From: Nesterenkonia sp. E16_10
GTDB taxonomy: Bacteria > Actinomycetota > Actinomycetes > Actinomycetales > Micrococcaceae
Direction of reading: 5' to 3'
NCBI RefSeq assembly: GCF_017347085.1
Contig: NZ_JADPSA010000003.1
Location: 1 to 36,103, forward strand
Length of the DNA stretch: 36,103 nucleotides
This document shows, piece after piece, positions 1 through 7,300 of this stretch; the stretch's first letter is position 1; each line of letters opens with the position of its first letter. The notes beneath the pieces were generated by a model. That model searched no databases, was not told the DNA's origin, and worked only from the letters and a program-made list of their open reading frames with translations. The position numbers were made by a program, and so were the translations under genes.

Positions 1-88
1 GGCCATGGCCGCCGGTGGCGGCGTGCTGGCTCTGGGCGCGATCGGTGCCGGTGCCTACATCATGCGCAAGCGCCCCACCGAGTCCTGA
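1..88 (+). CDS. CHRD-like surface protein, copy 1 (3' end only)
   Basis: Only the last 28 codons are in the window; the stop is the TGA at 86-88. The translated tail is a Gly/Ala-rich hydrophobic segment followed by a short basic end (MRKRPTES). It matches the C-terminus of the protein at 1391-2209 residue for residue except two positions near the end (I-M for I-L, and RK for RQ). At nucleotide level the 88-base block aligns with 2122-2209 with about six differences. This is therefore the anchor end of a paralogue of the downstream surface protein, with the sortase gene between them. The rest of the protein, and whether it carries the same CHRD-like domain, cannot be seen here. Confidence 0.85.
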   Translation, partial: AMAAGGGVLALGAIGAGAYIMRKRPTES

Positions 89-97
89 TCTCGAAGT

Positions 98-115
98 GCA
101 GAGCACGAGCTCTGC
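98..115 (+). terminator. hairpin just after copy 1 of the surface protein
   Basis: Arms GCAGAGC (98-104) and GCTCTGC (109-115) pair perfectly around a 4-base loop, ten bases after the stop codon of the truncated surface-protein gene. There is no T-tract, so it would be a weak or non-canonical terminator; the position is the main argument. Confidence 0.4.
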
Positions 116-168
116 GGTGATCACACCCATCATCTGATTCCGAGCCAAAGAATCGGACAGACGGTGCA

Positions 169-204
169 GCGGCTCTGCAGAATCTCCTGGTTCTGCAGAG
201 CCGC
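169..204. terminator. 12-bp inverted repeat upstream of the sortase gene
   Basis: GCGGCTCTGCAG (169-180) and CTGCAGAGCCGC (193-204) are perfect reverse complements separated by 12 bases. It follows the first surface-protein gene and a shorter hairpin at 98-115, whose arm shares the GCTCTGC core. It may end transcription before the sortase gene or serve as a regulatory palindrome. No T-tract follows on either strand. Confidence 0.45.
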
Positions 205-370
205 TCCTGGCTCCACATCCACAGTTGGACTCCATGCCGGCAGTTCTCTTTCCGTAAAGAGATGCTTCAGGAGGGACTGTAGATTGTGATGACATCCACT
301 CCTGGGCGGGGAGTGGCACGTTGAATCTGATTGTTGCCGCCTAGAAGGTCCAATCCGAAAGAGAACCTCC

Positions 371-1162
371 ATGTCTCGTCTCCGCAGGCAACACCTCGAC
401 TCCACCTCTCCGGCAGCAGGCGGCCCCCGTCGCGCCGGCGCCCTCGTCATCACCTCTGCCTTGATGCTTGCCCTCTCGGCATGTTCACCCGGGCAGGACA
501 GCAGTGCGGCGGCGAACGAAGAAGAACCTTCCGCCGTTGTTGAATCCGAGCCGAGCACACCGACCACGGAGGCACCAGCCGAGACGGACGCCCAGGACGA
601 GGACGGGGACGAAACCGAAGACGCGGGCGAGGGCGAGGCCAGCGCCGCACCCTCACCGACCCCTGAAGAGACCGAGGAAGCCGAGGAGCCGTCCGGCGAG
701 GCCGCCACCGAGACCGCTCCGCCTGCCTCTTTCGAGGTCCCTGCCATCGGAGCCAGCTCTGAGCTGCTGCACCTGGGCCTCAGAGACAACGGCACCCTCG
801 AGGTCCCACCCGGCGATCCAGGCTCACCAGCAAGCTGGTACACCGGATCTCCCGCTCCCGGAGAGCAGGGCCCCTCGGTGCTGCTGGGCCACGTCGATGA
901 CTCGCTCGGTCAGCCAGGGGTCTTCGCTGACCTGCCTGATCTCGGCGAAGGCGACGAGATCACCGTGGCACAGGAAGACGGTGAGGAGGCCACGTTCGTC
1001 GTGACCAAGGCCGAGCAGTACGGGAAGGACACTTTCCCCACACTCGAGGTCTATGGCAACACCGAGGATCCGGAACTTCGCCTGATCACCTGTGACGGCT
1101 ACAACCAGAGCACCGGAGAATACGAAGACAACTACGTGGTCTACGCCACCCTCGCCGACTGA
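371..1162 (+). CDS. class F-type sortase, lipobox-anchored
   Basis: A 263-residue predicted transpeptidase of the sortase superfamily, which attaches surface proteins to the cell wall. Residues 1-38 form a basic N-terminus and a hydrophobic stretch ending in the lipobox LSAC (Cys38), suggesting a lipoprotein rather than the usual transmembrane anchor. Residues 40-118 are a Glu/Pro/Thr-rich acidic linker. The sortase domain spans about 119-263: the catalytic His is His174 (LLGHVD) and the catalytic Cys is Cys241 in LITC, the TLxTC-like motif. The strand after Cys241 reads TGEYEDNYVVYA and has no Arg where sortases normally carry the third active-site residue. The gene lies between two copies of a surface protein with sorting-signal-like tails, its likely substrates. 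A purine-rich GAAAGAGA precedes the ATG. Family assignment is firm; activity is uncertain because of the Arg. Confidence 0.85.
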   Translation: MSRLRRQHLDSTSPAAGGPRRAGALVITSALMLALSACSPGQDSSAAANEEEPSAVVESEPSTPTTEAPAETDAQDEDGDETEDAGEGEASAAPSPTPEETEEAEEPSGEAATETAPPASFEVPAIGASSELLHLGLRDNGTLEVPPGDPGSPASWYTGSPAPGEQGPSVLLGHVDDSLGQPGVFADLPDLGEGDEITVAQEDGEEATFVVTKAEQYGKDTFPTLEVYGNTEDPELRLITCDGYNQSTGEYEDNYVVYATLAD

Positions 1163-1278
1163 GCGCGAACAGAACAGGCCGGGACGGAAGGCATTCGCCG
1201 TGCCCCAGTCGGCGTTCCCTCGGGATTCGAGTGTCGAAGCGTGATTAACGAGACGCAGGGTTTCCTATTGCTGCTGGA

Positions 1279-1307
1279 TAGTTAGACGAAGTAATTATTT
1301 CTACAAT
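1279..1307 (+). promoter_or_regulatory. candidate promoter of the complete surface-protein gene
   Basis: An unusually AT-rich stretch in this GC-rich region holds a good -10 hexamer, TACAAT (1302-1307), with a poor -35 (TAGTTA, 1279-1284) 17 bases upstream. It would give a leader of about 75 nt with a strong GAGGAG ribosome site at 1377-1382. The 1163-1390 gap otherwise shows nothing I can name. Confidence 0.35.
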
Positions 1308-1390
1308 TGGCGTGATCTGGGTTACTCTGATCACGTCGCATCCGGGACCCCTGGACGTGGCCACAACCATTGTGACGAGGAGTCCCTCAC

Positions 1391-2209
1391 ATGCATAAAT
1401 CTAAATTCTTTGCTGTTCCCACGATCGCCCTTGGCGCGCTGCTGCTCAGCGCAGCCCCGGCCATGGCCCACTCAGACCACGGCGGAGCCTCCGACGGCGC
1501 CGCCACCTCTGATTCCAGCGAGTCCTGGTCCTTCCAGACCAGCTTGGACCCGCTGAACAACTCCGGCACCGTCGGCGACGTGCTGATCGAGGGCCAGGGC
1601 AACCAGGCCACCGTCTACATGACCGTCGACGGCGCAGCCGAGACCTTCATGGATGGACCCTTCCCCCACGCCCAGCACATCCACTTCGGCGCCCAGGGCC
1701 AGTGCCCCGGTCCCGACGCTGATGTCGACGGCGACGGCGCCATCAACGTCGAAGAAGGCGCACCCTTCTACGGCGGCATCGGCACCTCACTGACCACCGA
1801 AGGCGACACCTCACCAGATTCCGGCCTGGCCGTGGAACGCTTCCCCGGTGGCTCCAGCTACACCTACGAGCGTGACCTCGAGATCGCCGATGACGTGCTG
1901 GCCTCCATCGTTGATGGCACCGGCGTCGTCGTGGTCCACGGCGTGGACCCGACCCTGTTGACCGAGGAAGCCGCAAACAAGCAGTCCGAGCTCGATGAGT
2001 CCCTGCCCAACGCAGCGACCCTGCCAGCAGCATGTGGCACCCTGACCGCCTCACAGATGGACGGGATGCCTGAAGGCGGCGCCGATACCGGCGTTGCCGG
2101 CGGTTCCCAGGGTGCCGGCATGGCCATGGCCGCCGGTGGCGGCGTGCTCGCCCTCGGCGCGATCGGTGCCGGTGCCTACATCCTGCGCCAGCGCCCCACC
2201 GAATCCTGA
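1391..2209 (+). CDS. CHRD-like secreted surface protein, copy 2 (complete)
   Basis: A 272-residue exported protein. Residues 1-26 are a signal peptide, likely cut after AMA. Residues 45-215 resemble actinobacterial CHRD-type extracellular proteins, with HAQHIH at 93-98 and the family phrase on SLTT-GDTSP-SGLAV-RFP. Residues 111-122 (DVDGDGAINVEE) form a canonical EF-hand-like calcium loop (D-x-D-x-DG...E). The C-terminus has GGADTG (229-234), a Gly/Ala-rich hydrophobic segment (about 243-265) and a basic RQRPTES tail: the layout of a sorting signal with a non-LPXTG motif. A GAGGAG site lies 8 bases before the ATG. The sortase immediately upstream is the obvious partner. The anchor is nearly identical to that of the truncated copy at 1-88. 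The molecular role of CHRD domains in bacteria is poorly known; I assign surface display only. Confidence 0.8.
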   Translation: MHKSKFFAVPTIALGALLLSAAPAMAHSDHGGASDGAATSDSSESWSFQTSLDPLNNSGTVGDVLIEGQGNQATVYMTVDGAAETFMDGPFPHAQHIHFGAQGQCPGPDADVDGDGAINVEEGAPFYGGIGTSLTTEGDTSPDSGLAVERFPGGSSYTYERDLEIADDVLASIVDGTGVVVVHGVDPTLLTEEAANKQSELDESLPNAATLPAACGTLTASQMDGMPEGGADTGVAGGSQGAGMAMAAGGGVLALGAIGAGAYILRQRPTES

Positions 2210-2276
2210 TCACGTTCTGATCGGTCGCTGACCGGTCCGACGGATCATGCCTCTCCTCAAGCGAGATGCAGCTAGT

Positions 2277-2320
2277 GCGATGGCCCCAGCGGAACTTGCG
2301 AGTTCGGCTGGGGCCATCGC
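2277..2320 (+). terminator. strong hairpin after the surface-protein gene
   Basis: GCGATGGCCCCAGC (2277-2290) and its perfect reverse complement (2307-2320) flank a 16-base loop that itself can pair partly. The 14-bp GC-rich stem lies 67 bases beyond the stop codon. No T-tract follows, which is common for actinobacterial terminators. Confidence 0.65.
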
Positions 2321-2411
2321 CGTGCCCGGATCCGGGGAAACCGCGGCATCACCTCCGCACGTCCCGCGTGTCACATAGTGCGAAGAGACAAGGCGATAGA
2401 TGATCGAACCG

Positions 2412-2417
2412 TAAACT
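2412..2417 (+). promoter_or_regulatory. -10 element of the TIR gene (leaderless geometry)
   Basis: TAAACT fits TANNNT and lies 7 bases before the ATG at 2425. No Shine-Dalgarno sequence is visible, so transcription and translation probably start at about the same base. Confidence 0.45.
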
Positions 2418-2424
2418 TCATTCT

Positions 2425-2862
2425 ATGACGCAACCCACGTTCTTCAGCTGGCATCATGAGCGTGATCTATGGAGATCCTCGATCGTGTCCAGATCACCTC
2501 AGTTGGAGGACATTCATAAGACGTGGATATCAGCTAGACGGTGGGAGAAGGCCAAGAGCTCAGGCGATTCCGCTCTCGCGTCTTTGGTTCTGAACGGACT
2601 CAAGCACACACCAGTCACTGCTGTCCTGATCGGTCCCGAAACGGCCCATCGGGAATGGATGCAGTACGAGATCAACTCCACCCTGAAGCGCGGAAACGGG
2701 CTGCTCGGCATCTACATCCACAACATCTTGGACCAGGACGGGAGAACAGCTCCCCAAGGCTCGAACCCGTTGCCGCCCGGCTACCCCACCTATGACTGGG
2801 TGTTCGACGACGGGGACCGCAACCTCGGCAAGTGGGTTGAGGTGGCGCACTATTCACCCTGA
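2425..2862 (+). CDS. ThsB-like TIR protein (MTH538/DUF1863 family)
   Basis: A 145-residue single-domain protein. The family hallmarks are in order: FFSWHHERDLWR at 6-17, WEKAKSSGDSAL at 40-51, the strand VTAVLIGPET at 64-73, W-x-x-YEI at 78-83 (Glu82 is the candidate catalytic residue), and GNGLLGIYIHNI at 90-101. This is the MTH538 TIR-like family, which includes ThsB of Thoeris anti-phage defence; those TIR proteins convert NAD into a signal that activates ThsA. I see no ThsA (SIR2/SLOG) gene or other effector in the window, so it is an orphan here. Codons such as AGA and CTA and the lower GC suggest transfer. It ends 52 bases from a convergent glycosyltransferase gene. Family assignment is good; a defence role is inference. 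Confidence 0.8.
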   Translation: MTQPTFFSWHHERDLWRSSIVSRSPQLEDIHKTWISARRWEKAKSSGDSALASLVLNGLKHTPVTAVLIGPETAHREWMQYEINSTLKRGNGLLGIYIHNILDQDGRTAPQGSNPLPPGYPTYDWVFDDGDRNLGKWVEVAHYSP

Positions 2863-2914
2863 GAGGGCCGGGAGGAGGGTCCGCGGACGGGGCCCTACGC
2901 CACCCGCCGGAGAC

Positions 2915-4066
2915 TCAGCCCCGCTTGGCGCGGGCGAGCAATCGATCCAGCGCATCCTCGATCGCCTCGGCGTGCTTCTCCGCGGTGTAGCGCTCCCGCA
3001 CCACGGCGAGGCTGGCCTCCCCCAGCCGACGCAGCTGGGTCGGCGCGGCCAGGAGCTCGGCGAGGACCCGGCGCAGCGAGCCGGCATCGCCGGTCTGGTA
3101 GTGCCGGCCGGTCACGCCCTCGACCACGGCCTCGATCTCGGGGCTGGAATCGGGGTTGCCGTCCTCGGCGAGCACCGGCACCCCGAAGCTCATCGCCTGA
3201 GTGACGTTCAACCCGGCTCCGCCCACGGAGACCGCAAGGTCAGCCCGGGCGTAGAGCCCGCGCAGCTGCTCATAGTCATAGACGGCGCCGAGGAACTCCG
3301 CGTCCACCCCGTGCTCGGCGAACACCTGCTCCAGGCGAGGACGCTCGGCGCCCTCCCCCACGATGAGCAGCTTCGGCCGCGCGGCGTCGGGCATGCCTCC
3401 CAGCGCTTCGGCGAGCAGGTCCAGCCGGTGCCGGGTGGTGAGCCGGGAGCTGTAGATGATCGTGGCGGGTGAGCCGGCGTCGTCGTCGGCCGCTTCAGCT
3501 GTCCGGGCGGCGTCGGTCTCACGGGCGGAGCCGATCAGCGCCTCCGGGTAGATGCTGTTATAGATGACCTGGATCTTCTCGGCCGGGACCCCGTAGGAGC
3601 TGCCGAGCTCCTTGGCCCGGTCGCCGTAGACCAGCAGCCCATCGGTCAGGCGGTAGAAGGCGAGCCGGACCCGGCGCTTGAGCCCGTCCTCGGGCCGCTT
3701 CCAGCCGTGACCCCACATGATCAGGGTGCGTCCGCGCAGTGCGGCGACCGCGCAGGCGGCCCAGGCGGAGACGGTGGGTATGCGTCCGGCGATCACATAG
3801 GCGTCGTGCGCCCCGGCCCAGATCTCGCGGACCTGGCCGTGTTCCCACCAGAATTCGCGGATCGCGGAGAATCTCAGCGGGCGAACCTTCGCCAGGACCT
3901 CGTCGGCGGCGGAATGGATCGCGTCGGCGGCCGTAGATTCAGAATTCTTGAACCGTCCGACCAGGTCAAAGTCGTAGCGGGTGGATTCCAGCAGTCGGCG
4001 CAGCAGCGGCTCGCGGTAGTGCGCCACGGTGGGCTGAACCACGAAGTAGATCCGGGGACGCGCCAT
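2915..4066 (-). CDS. GT4-type glycosyltransferase
   Basis: A 383-residue protein with the two-domain GT-B fold. The N-terminus (MARPRIYFVVQPTVAHYREPLL) is the first strand of the acceptor domain. The C-terminal half has IIYSSRLTTRHRLDLLAEAL (donor domain start), KLLIVGEGAERPRLE, and AVSVGGAGLNVTQAMSFGVPVL followed by the acidic EIEAVVEGVTG, where family 4 enzymes bind the nucleotide sugar. I chose the ATG at 4064-4066: a GAGTGAGGA purine-rich site precedes it, and the open frame further upstream runs through a tRNA gene and its terminator, so it is not coding. No membrane segment is seen; it is probably cytosolic and peripheral. The sugar and acceptor cannot be told. It sits beside other glycosyltransferases, which suggests wall polymer synthesis. 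Confidence 0.85.
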   Translation of the reverse strand: MARPRIYFVVQPTVAHYREPLLRRLLESTRYDFDLVGRFKNSESTAADAIHSAADEVLAKVRPLRFSAIREFWWEHGQVREIWAGAHDAYVIAGRIPTVSAWAACAVAALRGRTLIMWGHGWKRPEDGLKRRVRLAFYRLTDGLLVYGDRAKELGSSYGVPAEKIQVIYNSIYPEALIGSARETDAARTAEAADDDAGSPATIIYSSRLTTRHRLDLLAEALGGMPDAARPKLLIVGEGAERPRLEQVFAEHGVDAEFLGAVYDYEQLRGLYARADLAVSVGGAGLNVTQAMSFGVPVLAEDGNPDSSPEIEAVVEGVTGRHYQTGDAGSLRRVLAELLAAPTQLRRLGEASLAVVRERYTAEKHAEAIEDALDRLLARAKRG

Positions 4067-4104
4067 GGGTTCCTCACTCTCGAGCCGACTCGGCGGCTGA
4101 TACA

Positions 4105-4155
4105 CAAAAAGCCCCTCCTGCTGTGACCGAGAGGACCCGATCACCGGGAGAGGCT
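4105..4155 (-). terminator. intrinsic terminator of tRNA-Gly
   Basis: Read on the minus strand, AGCCTCTCC (4155-4147) pairs with GGAGGGGCT (4118-4110) over nine base pairs with one G-U, directly followed by a T-tract. It lies 11 bases after the tRNA 3' end and before the glycosyltransferase start, a classic rho-independent signal. Confidence 0.8.
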
Positions 4156-4165
4156 TGGAAGTGAC

Positions 4166-4239
4166 TGGAGGGGATGACGGGAATCGAACCCGCATCGTTG
4201 GTTTGGAAGACCAAAGCTTTACCACTAAGCTACATCCCC
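4166..4239 (-). tRNA. tRNA-Gly (anticodon TCC)
   Basis: The minus strand folds as a complete cloverleaf. The acceptor stem GGGGATG (4239-4233) pairs with CATCCCC (4176-4170). The anticodon arm is TTGGT-CTTCCAA-ACCAA, giving anticodon TCC. The T-arm GCGGG-TTCGATT-CCCGT contains the invariant TTCGA. The discriminator is T, as expected for glycine tRNAs, and CCA is encoded (4168-4166). An intrinsic terminator follows. The gene separates two glycosyltransferase genes and is not part of a tRNA cluster. Confidence 0.95.
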
Positions 4240-4257
4240 GTGTGCGCCCGGAATTGG

Positions 4258-4271
4258 GACCTGTTCAGGTC
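4258..4271. repeat. palindrome in the tRNA-Gly leader
   Basis: GACCTG and CAGGTC flank a 2-base centre. It lies between the candidate tRNA promoter and the tRNA 5' end, so it could be a leader hairpin, a processing signal or an operator. Nothing decides between these. Confidence 0.35.
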
Positions 4272-4295
4272 GATTCCCCGCCGCAACGAGACTTC

Positions 4296-4324
4296 ACTCT
4301 AGCAAGCCGGACTGCCTCCTCCAA
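4296..4324 (-). promoter_or_regulatory. candidate promoter of tRNA-Gly
   Basis: On the minus strand TTGGAG (4324-4319) and TAGAGT (4301-4296) are spaced by 17 bases, about 57 bases upstream of the mature tRNA 5' end. The match to TTGACA is only in the TTG core; the -10 fits TANNNT. Confidence 0.4.
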
Positions 4325-4342
4325 ACCCAACACGGCTCGGGA

Positions 4343-4348
4343 TAGTGT
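4343..4348 (+). promoter_or_regulatory. -10 element of the large glycosyltransferase gene (leaderless geometry)
   Basis: TAGTGT fits TANNNT and ends 6 bases before the GTG start at 4355. The intervening CGAGGG is too close to the start to be a normal ribosome site, which favours leaderless translation. Confidence 0.4.
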
Positions 4349-4354
4349 CGAGGG

Positions 4355-7300
4355 GTGAATCTCCCCGATGCAGCCTCCGCCCAGCCCTCGAGCACCCCGT
4401 CCAGCGCCCCGGCAGCCACCCCTCCGATCGCGGAGATCACGACGACGGCGACCCAGGCAGCGGAAGCCCACGAGCACGCCGCCCAGGAGCTCTCCAGCTC
4501 AGCGCATCATGAGCAGCTCTGGGCCCCGTTGGCGCGGGCTCACCGCGAGCGGGCGGCCGACCTGCGCAGCCGGGCCGAACTAACGGCCGGCGAGGGTCAG
4601 ACCGCGACCACCGCCGCCTCACTGGCCGCGCCGCTTGCCGCACCGCTCGCCGCACCCCTGGCGGCCCGATCCGCGCAGGACGCGCTCGCCGCCGCCCGGG
4701 CCGCGGCCGCCACGCTCCCACCCGCCGAGCCCGGCGTCTCCCGGCCCCCGCTGGACCTGCGCATCGGGATCATCTGCGACCGGTTCCTCTTCGACACCTA
4801 TTCCGGGGCCGCCACGCTGGTCCCGATCACTCCGGAGAACTGGCAGGATCACCTCGAGGATGTGGACCTGCTGCTGGTGGCCGCCACCTGGCGCGGGCAC
4901 GACGGGGTCGCCTGGGACAACACGTCCGCGGAGGCTCCGGAGCGTCGTCGGCTTCTGATCCACACCATCATCCCGGCCTACCGCGCGGTCGGCGCCCCGC
5001 CGGTCTACTACGGCAAGGAAGACCCGCCGGACTACCGGCAGTTCCTCGACGTGGCACGGGCCTGCGATCACATCTTCACCACCGCCGCCGAGGTCATCGA
5101 GGACTACCGGCGCGACTGCCCCGACGCCCAGAGCATCGAGGTGCTGCCGTTCGGGGTCAACCCGCTGCTGCACTCCCCGATCGGGTCCCGCAGCGCCCCT
5201 GCCGAGGCCCGCGAGCTGATCTTCTTCGCCGGGTCCTGGATGGGGCGTAAGTATCAGAAGCGCGCCCGCTATGCCGAGTGGATCTTCGACGGGGTCCTCG
5301 ACGCCGGCAGGCCGCTGGCGATCGTGGACCGCTGGTGGGCGGAGGTCTCTGCGCAGCTGGACTCGGCGCACCCGATGCTCAGCCCCAACCAGCTGATCCC
5401 GGTGAAGTACTGGCCCTACCGGACCCCGGCCATGGATCACCATGAGCTGATGGACCTCCAGCGCGTGGTGGATGTCGCGGTGAACCTGAACTCGGTGGTC
5501 GACTCACAGACCATGTTCGCCAACCGGGCGCTGGAGCTGCAGGCCGCGGGCACGCTGGTGCTCTCCAGCTACAACCAGGGCCTGAACTCGTATCACCCGC
5601 AGGTGCGCATCGCGAACTCCGCGGCGGACGTGGAAGAGAGCCTTCGCGGACTCGATCAGGAGGAGCTGCGCCGTGCCCAGGGCGACGGCATCCGGGAGGT
5701 CTTCCTGGGTCATCACGTCTCTGACCTGCTCACCCAGGTGGCCCGGACCGCCGGCAAGCCGGTCCAGCCCCAGCAGGAGCTGGTGGTCGCCGTGGCCGAG
5801 ACAGTCACCGCCGAGCTGGCCCAGGACATGGCGGCGCAGAGCCTCGCGGGGCTGGGCAGCTCGGGGCAGGGCTTCAGCCCGGTGGAGCTGCTGAGCTGGG
5901 AGCAGCTCGGCGCCCGCGCCGCGGACCCGCTGGCGAAGCCGATCGACGTGCTGCTGCCGCTGTCTGACCAGCGCCGCTATGCCCCGCACTACGCGGCGGA
6001 TCATGTGGCGGCCTTCCGGTACCAGTCCGCGACCATCACCACGAAGCTCACCGGCACTGCCGATGCGACCGATGTCCACGCGCATCAGCATCGGCGCGGC
6101 TTTGAGGACCTGGGCCTGACCGCCTGGTGGCGTCCCGAGGCCGCGGCGCTGGTCACCCCGGCGGTGCTGGCCGCCTCCGGGCAGGACGCGCGGGTCTACG
6201 TGCTCGACCACCTGGGGCACGCCTCCTCCGCGGCGATCCAGGCCTCCGGGTTGATCCCGGCCGCGCTCCCCCACCCCGGGGATGACCTCTCCGCGGTCCA
6301 GGCGGAGGTGCGACGCACGGCGCAGGACGAGCAGCTCGAGCTCTCCGTGATCGTGCCGATCTACAACAACGGCAATCACCTGCGCCACAAGGCCTTCGCC
6401 TCGTTGCGCCGTTCCCCGCACTTCCCGCGCACTCAGGTGCTGCTGATCGACGACGGGTCCACCGACCCGGTCACGGTGGCCACGGTCGAGGAGCTGGCGC
6501 GGACCTACACCAACGTCTCCGCGTTCCGACACGGCACCGGTGGGTCCGGCTCCGCCTCGCGTCCGCGCAACACCGGTCTGGAGCTGACCGCCACCGAGTT
6601 CGTCACCTATCTGGACCCCGATGATGAGGAGCTCGAAGCCGGGTATCACCTGCTCCAGCAGCGCCTGGCCGAGAAGCCCGAGGCTGATTTCGCCCTGGGC
6701 ACCCAGGTCACCTGGACCAACCGGCACCAGGTCCTGCCGATCCACGACTGGTACTCGAGCATCCCGGAGCGTGACGGTCTGTGCTGGCCGACCCGTGACT
6801 CGCTGCGCGAGATCCGGTTCCGTCCGGCCTCGATCGAGGGCATCGTAGCGCGCACCGAATGGCTGCAGGGGCTAGGACTGACCCAGCCGGTGGGCGCCAC
6901 CGGGCAGGACACCTTCTTCTTCCAGCAGATGCTCTTCTACTCCCGGGCCTACGTGCCGGTGGACCGTCCGGTCTACACCTATTACGGGGCGGTGGACACC
7001 TCGATCGTGAACGTGGTGACTCCCGGGTACTTCAGGAAGTATCTGATCCTGGAAGCCGCCCGAGCCTCCTGGCTGCGCGAGGTCGGACTGCTCCAGGACT
7101 ACCTGGACACCCGGTTCGAGCATTTCTTCGTCACCTGGTACCTGTGGAAGTTCTCCCGTGTTCCCGTACAGGACCAGCCCGAGGCCGCCGAGGTGCTCGC
7201 CGAGATCGCGGCGTTCTACGTGGAAGACCCCGAGACCCACGCCTGGCAGACTCCGGAGGCGCTGCGCTTCTTCGGCCAACACCGGTTGCCCTCGAGGAAG

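Noticed and set aside
1163-1390. Riboswitch or small RNA in the gap after the sortase gene
   Set aside because: Apart from an AT-rich promoter-like stretch and a ribosome site I see no conserved fold or strong stem.
4067-4225. N-terminal extension of the GT4 protein at 2915-4066 by 53 residues
   Set aside because: The open frame passes through the tRNA-Gly gene and its terminator; the family N-terminus and a purine-rich ribosome site fit the ATG at 4066.
2400-4240. Integrative element at tRNA-Gly carrying the TIR gene
   Set aside because: I found no second copy of the tRNA 3' end near 2400-2900 and no integrase, so an attachment site cannot be supported.
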